In this document: positions 56,883-64,000 of the stretch, piece by piece
Position numbering within the stretch: position 1 is the stretch's first letter
Layout: each line of letters begins with the position of its first letter
NCBI GenBank assembly: GCA_018894105.1
Contig: CM032125.1
Coordinates: forward strand, 34,147,032 to 34,211,031
DNA: 64,000 nt
Source of the DNA: Jacaranda mimosifolia
Taxonomy: Eukaryota > Streptophyta > Magnoliopsida > Lamiales > Bignoniaceae
Reading direction: 5' to 3'
The notes under the pieces: generated by a model
What the model was told of the DNA's origin: nothing
The model's input: the letters and a program-made list of their open reading frames with translations, nothing else
The model's database searches: none
Made by a program: the position numbers and the translations under genes

Positions 56883-59574
56883 TGTGACACTCCACTTTGG
56901 GTAACCCAAAATTGAGATATCAAAACATTCCACTCAATAACTTTGAACCAAAAATACATTACAATAGGCCCCTCAAAACTAGCAGCGGATTCCAACTACA
57001 ACAAATATGTAATACGCAACACATGACTAAATTTCTGCCACAAAATTTTCAGTTCAACTTAACATAAGCAGCGAAATTTCAAACTTACAAAAGTCGATAA
57101 ATTATAAAGCAAATGCCAAGATTCATATTCTTATATAACAAAATATGTACAATTCTCAAATCATTGATCTCAAATCCATACTTAACAATCAGACAACTTC
57201 CATATATACATTCAGCATCTGATCTGTTACAAAATATACTCCTGTCCAGCCTGGAGTCCAAATTACTTGCTTAGTCCTTGTCTGAGAGAATCAAAATAAA
57301 AAAGGGCGTAAGTCCAAAGGACTTAGTGAGGGGTAACTGTAAGCATATCAAAACGAATCTGTTGAGGAAGAATTGACTCAACAGACTGTAAATAAATAGC
57401 CAAGCGAAACAATTGATCATAAGATCTGACAGATAGCAGTCAATCAGTTAGAAACAATCAAAATCTATCAAAACATATCAAATTGATCACATCAATCTAA
57501 CAAATCATATCAGAACAATCGTATCAATCATTTAACAGCTCATCCTGCTTTACAGGTAGGAACAACATATTGGCTCGCCCCGCTTTACAACTAGGGAAAA
57601 CATATCAGCTCGTCCTGCTTCACATCTGGGAACAACATATTAGCTCGTCCCTAGTTTAAAAGCTGGGAGACCATCGGATAACAAATCAACAGATAACAGC
57701 ACGAATGGATAGCATATTTCAACTGACGGATAACCCTCACAAGGGTTACACTTACAAACGATTCAAAACAGTATGAAAATGCCAACCAGGCCCCCAGATA
57801 ATAGAACAAATAGAACAGATAACAGAATAGTACAGATAACAGATAGGAAATTCTAGGTGCCAGAACAACCACAAACAAATCAGCATCACAAATAATCCTC
57901 ACCGGGGTGTTCAGATCAAATAACAGATAACATATCAGAATTTCAAAATAATTCAGATTTCAAATAGATAGAGTACGGAACAGAAACAAAAAACCTACAT
58001 GGGAGCTTATCACAATAACTGATAATAAAATAAATACTATATTAGCAGACCCTCACAGGGGTTTCAACAATTACGAGTAAGCTTATACAAGCAAAAACCC
58101 AAAACGGGAGAAACCTCACAAGGGTTCAACAATTAACAAATAGTTGATACCAAAGCAATAACCCCAAAGTGGGAGAACCTCACCTGGTTGTAGAAATTCC
58201 AACTCAGTCCAACATCAAGCTATTGACGATCAACACCCAAATCTCCTTCACCTAATCCCAAAATAATCCATAATCAAAGTTTGGTCAATTTAATTGTCTC
58301 AATAATCGATTAAACTTATAATTTCCCAAACAACTATAAGTCTCCTAGACATGCCACATTTTTACAACAATCGAATATTTTAACTTAACGATATTCAACT
58401 ATTATCCATTATAGAATATAACTCTTAAATTCTCAAATTAATTTCTACCAACTTAATTAAATCTCATAAAATATTATTAATATTCCAATAATATTCAAAA
58501 ATCGTATACATCAAAGTATAGCCTTCCAATACTATTCACACTCCATGATATTCCATGATCACTAAAATTCAATTCCTAGCTTCAACAAACAATCTCACAT
58601 ATATATATATATATATATACAAAATTCAAATACAACTTAATTAATAAATCTTCCAAAATTCGCATATCAATAACGAAGGCTCAGAATCAGATATGGTTTA
58701 TACCGTTGGGACCATCGGATCGAGTAGAAGAAACTGCCTTAGAACCGCCGCCGCGCCACCGTCCGCCGAAAATTTTCCAAACATAGCAGTCCGACTCCCC
58801 TCGAGCTCCTGAGTCCAATGGTGCAATTAGATTTTTATTTGGATGCCTATAGCTATCGAAAAATCAAATTTTTAGACCAACTTCAAAAACTTCGATGACC
58901 CTCGTTCTCCTTCTCCCACCGTTCAAAACTTACATGCAAACCTCTTATGTTCTTCCTCACACATCCAGCTATCCGAAACACCCCTCAATTCTCTAATTCA
59001 CCATCAAAAAAAGTAAACCCATCTCCCTCAACCTCTCGGTCCTTTCTTTCCGCTGCGCCTCCAGTGACCCGCTGCCAAATATGTCGGTGGAGATGAGGTT
59101 CGGGGGTTTGTGGGGAGTAAGTTTGTGGCGGTGGTTGGAGGGATAACTGACTGGTGGTGGTGGTGGTGGTGGTGGTGGTGGAGCAAATTGGCCGCGACAA
59201 TGGAGGAAAAGAAGGAAAATGGAAGAAGAAAAAAATGAAAGAAAAAAATGAAGAACGAAGAAAGAAAAATGAGAGAAAGAAAAGGAAGGTGGAGATTTGT
59301 GAGGCTGCCAAATGTCTTGGTCAAAATTAATTTTTTGAAATTTTGAAATTTGCCCCTCCAATTAACATAATTTCATAATTAACCCCCAAAATAATTAAAT
59401 AAATAAATAAATTGCAATTCACACCCCCAAACTTCCAATTTCCTTGCAATTAAGTCCTTAGTAATAATTAAAATAAAATCAAATAATTTCCCAAGATTTA
59501 ATAGTAACATCAAAATTAAAATGAACCATGAAAATAATTACTTATGAAAATATGAAAATTTTGGGGTCGTTACA
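56883..59574 (-). mobile_element. Solo LTR of a Gypsy-like retrotransposon
   Basis: 2,692 bp flanked by a perfect 5-bp duplication TTTAT (56,878-56,882 and 59,575-59,579). On the minus strand it starts TGTAACGACCCCAAAATTTT and ends GGAGTGTCACA, giving TG...CA ends. The TGTAACGACCC start and the CCTCACTAAGTCCTTTGGAC segment (complement of about 57,310-57,340) are typical of plant Gypsy LTRs of 2-3 kb. No gag, pol, primer-binding site or second LTR is found, so it probably arose by LTR-LTR recombination. It includes a (GGT)n run (59,153-59,181) and ~35-bp repeats (57,536-57,670). Proline-rich frames at its right end are not genes. Confidence 0.85.
57536..57670. repeat. ~35-bp tandem repeat within the LTR, four copies
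   Basis: Units of the form CAGCTCATCCTGCTTTACA then GGTAGGAACAACATAT, three complete and one diverged. Likely a subrepeat within the LTR's transcribed part. Confidence 0.8.
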
Positions 59575-61408
59575 TTTATAAATTCAATAAACTATTCATA
59601 AAATATAGCAAAAGATAAAATAATGAAAATCACTTTAACATTGACTTAAAAAGTTTGACGAAATTAAAGAATTCAACATTGAAAAATGAACTTAAGTGAT
59701 AGAAGATAAAATATTTTAATTTTCCATAAAATTAGGATTTCAAATTTCTTTTCTATAAAATCATCTTAGCTCATTAGTATAAAAATTAGGACTTTAGAAA
59801 AAGATATGAGCACTACACATACATACATCTTCAAGAAAAAATAAAAAAATAAAAAACAGAAAACTTTAATTTGCCAAGAAAATGATCATATAGAGTCGGA
59901 GAAAAAAGAAGAAAATTATTTTTATATTTTTAAATATAAATTGTATGCTTAAAATATTCTAGTACATATATTTTTAAAGATTATTAGGTTAAATTTAGGA
60001 ATTTTTTTTTTCCAACTATGATTTAACTTAATTAAAATGATGAATTATGGAATAAGACATAACTCATGGGATAAAGTAGTATAATACTTAAATATTAAAT
60101 TATAATAAATTCTATATTATTATAATACTTCGTTCATAAAAAGTATATATATGCACAATATATATGTAGCAAGACAGATTAATTAAATTATAATGTTGAT
60201 AATACACCTATATATACATAACAATATATATACACACATATATGTTCATCCATAATTATATTAAAAAAAATATAAATATTAGAAAATATAATGAGTTATA
60301 AAAAAAAATTCGTAAAGAGAGTTATAAAATTATTTAAAAAATACATATAGATTAATATATACACACACACATTAGGTATTTACTATAATTAAACATGTAG
60401 TTATAAAAACAAATTAGTATAGATTTTTATTATAATATTAAAATAATTAATGATAGGATATCAAATGTAAAAATATGTCGACATGGAAAAAATAGATAAA
60501 ATTAATTTATCCATATCACTACCGAATAAAACGAAGTACTTAAATCAAGACTCAAACTTTTTTCTAAATTATCCTGATTCATAAATATAAAAATAAAAAA
60601 ATATTAGGAAACAATATAAACATTATAAAATATATTCATTTTCAAGAAAAATAGTATAACTCACAAATAAGATTTTAAAGAGGCGGAGATTAAAAAAAAA
60701 GGGTCAAACATCATTCTATTTTGAAATATTAAATTGTATGTTTAAACTATTTTTAATATGAACTATTATTAGAATTTTTAACTTAAACAAGACATGTCGA
60801 TTAAATTACATTGACAAATATGCTTATGTATATACCTTGTTATAGACAAACACATGGGGTTGTGTGTGTATTTGTCCAAAAATATACAAAAAGTTAAATT
60901 TGAGAATACAAATCACAAATATTAGAAGAAAATATTAGACAATATTTATAGAAAGAAGTACAACAAATATGTATTAAAATAAGGAGTTACAAGAATTAAT
61001 ATAAAAATTATATATATTAATATATACTAAATATTTATCAAAGATATGGAAAAGATGAATATAATCTTTTTATATTAATATAAAAATAAATATTGATAGA
61101 ATATTATTATTTGCATATACACACACACACACATATATATATATGTTGATATAGGCAAAAGGAATAAGATTAACAACATAAAAGAAGTTACAAAAATTAA
61201 TATAGAAAGTTACATGTATATTATATATGAAAACAAGATAGAATAAAGAAAAGAGAAATATGAAAATATGTTATAGGAAGTTATACATATTATATATGGA
61301 ATATATTTACATGATAAATATGAACAAAACTAATTTATTCACATCATTGCTATGTAAAAAATATACTTAAAATAGGATCGAATATTATTTTATTTTATAT
61401 ATATTATA

Positions 61409-61464
61409 TTGTACGGGCAAAAATAACTTCCCCTTTATTATTTATATCAGACAATTGTATAACT

Positions 61465-61497
<33 letters not shown>

Positions 61498-62519
61498 ACA
61501 CTAATTTATTATGGGCCGGACGTAATTTAAGATTTCAAACAAGTGTTATTCTTGTCATTATAAAAATCAAATTATATTAATTCATAATGGACCACAAGTG
61601 ATTTACTGTTTTAAACTTTTTCATGTCTTATCCTTGTCATTATAAAATTTGTACCGTATTCATCATTTTGTACTAATGACAATGAGATTAGAAAAAATGC
61701 CAAAAAGAGATTCCCCCTTCATTAATGCACCTAATCGTTTTTCGTATATTTAATAAATAAGATTATTATTTTTTATTTATCTGTATACACATATATTATA
61801 AATTCGTTACAATTCAAATTTTAAATTTTACACACACACATATAGCTATGAGTCAAATCAAATTATGTTATAAATGCATTCAAAATTGCTAAGTTCTGTG
61901 TGATTTGATTGCAATTTGAGGCTCAAATATATAGCTAGGAGCCAAATCAAATTATGTTATAAATTCGTTAAAAATTGCCAAGTTCTATGTGATTTGATTA
62001 CAATTTCAGGCTCAAATAAATGAATCACACCATACAATTTGATTTTTTTTAGTGTTGATACTTATTTTAAAAGTAAACAATACTGATTCCTTAAGTATTT
62101 TTTAGAAGTTAACTTTTAATTATATAAGTTTAATATTAAATTTAAGGAACAAATCAAAAGAGAGATGGTGAGCTTTCATTGTTGTTGATAGATCGAGTTG
62201 CAGATTGGAATCTCATGATAAATAGTTGGGGAATCAATCATGACCTTCTTTAAAAAAGAAGTTATATCTTGACCCTCTTGTGGAGGGGCAAGAAAATAAT
62301 GTGGAGGGGCAAGAAAATAAAAAAACGAAGTAAGCTGACCTTTTATTTACTTTCATTTCTTTGTAAAGAGGCAGCAAGCTTGCCAAAAAAAGCTGGATAT
62401 AACTATGAATTTTAGGAAAATTACATTGAACTGGACATGTATGTACAAAAAATATTGAATAATTCCTTGTCCGATAATAAAAATAATGGATAGGTGAAAT
62501 TTTTTCCGAGCCATAAACA
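61409..62519. other. AT-rich intergenic DNA
   Basis: Matches 28,093-29,109. Contains a small direct repeat ATAGCTAGGAGYCAAATCAAATTATG-like (about 61,842-61,990) and a duplicated TGTGGAGGGGCAAGAAAATAA (about 62,279-62,318). No gene. Confidence 0.65.
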
Positions 62520-63110
62520 TTATATGATATTGGTATAGTGTAAGTTTGATTACAAATATGACATTATTTCCACTATTTAATACAAAATACCTATAGTTTT
62601 ATATTAAATATAAAATTATATCATACTAATACAATATAAATTTGATTAGAGACATGAAATCATTTGAACAATGTGATACGAAATGCATGTAGTTTCATAC
62701 TAAAGGTAAATAGATGACATATTAGCATATTGTAGATCTTACTATTGATATAGCTTGAAATATGTGTAGCTTCATACTAAGAGTAAAAATTATATTATGT
62801 TAGTATAATTTAAACTTCATTGTGGTCATGGCATGATGATTTTCACAATTAAATGTGAAACATGTACAATTTCATAGATAATGTAAAACTATACCATGTC
62901 AGTACAATGTAAGTTTTACTACCAATATGTTATCATTTTTATAGTTAGATTTGAAACAAGCATAATATTATACCTCTATAAAAATTATAATACAATTATT
63001 AAAAAGAAAAGTCTAGCCGACATAATACTATTCTTACAACCTAATATGATACACATGTGTTTCCATGTTAAGGATTAAAGTATATCTTGTTAGAACAACA
63101 TAGTAGTTAC
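62520..63110. repeat. Degenerate ~95-bp tandem repeat array (unit B)
   Basis: Counterpart of 29,110-29,720, with the same number and order of diverged copies, so the array predates the segmental duplication. Confidence 0.6.
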
Positions 63111-64000
63111 ATGACATCAATTTAACATATGTAAACAAGTATTTTTCAATCTCTAAGGTAGGTGTTTGGTGCTCGGTAATATTATGAGATTGAAGTCCTT
63201 AATATGAGATAAGAACCTTTTTGATGTCCACCGCAAAGAATGCAACCATGCTTTAAATTTTTCGTAAAACTATCATTGTAACATCAATTAAGGTAGATTG
63301 CAATCTCAATTGTTGGTGTGTGATTGTATGACCACACTTCTCAATTTTAGTATATCCTCTTTAAAATATTGTCTTTACCCTTGAATCATTGAATATATTA
63401 CAAGAATGTCCTTCGATACTACCAAAAAAATCCCCAATCCCAAAACATTTATATTTGCAAGAGCAAATGTGTAATTTTTAAGCTTAGCATTACATATCAA
63501 ATATTCAAACGTGATTAATAGAGATTTTAGTCGCAAGTTAACAGTTCAATTTTTAATGTCAAATACTATAATAATTTTGTTAATCTTATTTTAATCACCT
63601 TATATTCAAATTTTCACTAGTATTAGTATTTTGAATCAAATATGGCCATGGCCTTAAAGCTCAACACTATACATGCATTGAAAGTACAATTCAATGGAGG
63701 AGCCATTAACTCAATTTGTACTAACAAAAATATGATTTTTGAATTCAATAAAGCAGCAAAAAAAAAAAAAAAAAAGGAAAAAAGAAAGAGAAGGAAAATA
63801 CTTCAAGAAGATAAGTTCATTTTATTCATTAAAACATGATGATGCCCTTTTTAACAAAAAGGACATCACAACACTTCCCCATTTATTTGGTCATATTATA
63901 CAGCATTCACACAATAGGGAATAACACTTAAATGATAGAAGGTTCAAATAGAGGTAAAAGCCCACAAACATACAAACCGGATCTCCGACCATAATAGAGC
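63111..64000. other. 3' flank of the next PLAT gene (off window)
   Basis: Matches 29,721-30,604, including the A-rich run (63,755-63,776) and the hairpin (63,840-63,868, one mismatch). By alignment the stop codon of a minus-strand PLAT gene is expected about 12-15 bp beyond position 64,000. No coding sequence is inside the window. Confidence 0.7.

Larger units (their letters stand above)
56610..61408 (-). mobile_element. Helitron-like element (iii), unit B, interrupted by a solo LTR
   Basis: The 5' end near 61,408 matches the element (iii) 5' terminus of unit A (28,092), with the TC mutated. Flanking text left of the LTR (56,640-56,880) resembles the 3' part of element (ii) (1,700-1,900), and 59,580-60,560 resembles its body. 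The 3' end near 56,610 has a GC-rich patch and TTAG instead of a clean CTAG, so that boundary is weak. Without the 2.69-kb LTR the length is about 2.1 kb, as in element (ii). Confidence 0.35.
31928..64000. repeat. Segmental duplication, unit B
   Basis: Second unit, same orientation as unit A. It follows A's order from 31,928 and ends in the same PLAT-proximal sequence (63,642-64,000 matches 30,241-30,604), so the window stops a few bases before the expected stop codon of the next PLAT gene. Unit B has extra DNA compared with A: about 300 bp near 33.57-33.90 kb, about 215 bp near 34.85-35.06 kb, a second copy of the GC-rich block, a hAT-like element at 43,843, the HRGP/LSI2 segment at 45,533-55,271 and about 4.9 kb near 56.3-61.2 kb containing a solo LTR. 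Confidence 0.85.

Noticed and set aside
58985..59361. Proline/histidine-rich frames on the minus strand, resembling a hydroxyproline-rich protein
   Set aside because: They cross a (GGT)n run inside the solo LTR and overlap in three frames.

Overview
This is nuclear DNA from a flowering plant, most likely a eudicot. It is AT-rich, has GT-AG introns, carries plant-only gene families (PLAT1-type stress protein, LSI2-type transporter, plant mobile domain), and is dense in plant transposons and microsatellites. No species can be named from it. There are no tRNA or rRNA genes, operons or CRISPR arrays.

Large-scale layout: the window is two consecutive units of a direct tandem segmental duplication. 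Unit A runs from 1 to about 31,927 and unit B from about 31,928 to 64,000. Position 1 aligns to about 31,928, and 63,642-64,000 aligns to 30,241-30,604. Both window ends fall next to a PLAT-domain gene. The only complete PLAT gene seen is at 30,616-31,279. A previous copy probably lies just left of the window and a further one begins just past its right edge, so this looks like a tandem PLAT array with a repeat unit of about 32-33 kb, bulked out by transposons.

Unit A: two Helitron-like elements in tandem (601-1,676 and 1,677-4,286), the second carrying a hAT-like insertion (2,664-3,394); small inverted-repeat elements and a 687-bp tandem duplication (4.3-9.6 kb); then a probable 14.4-kb Helitron (10,678-25,111). 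That Helitron carries exon fragments of three unrelated genes: a phytoceramidase-like first exon, four consecutive exons of an ankyrin/Raf-like (ILK) kinase, and a PPR exon. All lie on the minus strand, which is also the Helitron's sense strand. A 10.4-kb Mutator-like element (14,520-24,926) is nested inside it. The MULE has inverted repeats of over 2 kb, a decayed transposase (plus strand) and a decayed plant-mobile-domain gene (minus strand). After it come the 3' half of a hydroxyproline-rich-glycoprotein-family gene, cut at 26,838 by a deletion, then AT-rich DNA with a degenerate ~95-bp tandem repeat, then the PLAT gene.

Unit B repeats this framework but lacks the captured-gene Helitron: at about 43.24-43.29 kb the flanks are joined through a (CA)n(TA)n tract. 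It keeps about 9.7 kb that unit A has lost (45,533-55,271), containing the 5' half of the HRGP-type pseudogene and an LSI2-like transporter pseudogene (48,740-51,855). It also has its own insertions: a hAT-like element (43,843-44,347), a local tandem duplication (37,884-39,662) and a solo LTR with a perfect 5-bp target duplication (56,883-59,574).

Functionally, only the PLAT gene looks intact. The LSI2-like, HRGP-type, transposase and PMD genes are pseudogenes, and the ceramidase, kinase and PPR pieces are captured fragments. The comparison of units A and B works as an internal clock: insertions with an empty site in the other unit probably postdate the duplication. All boundaries were read by eye and have not been aligned computationally.
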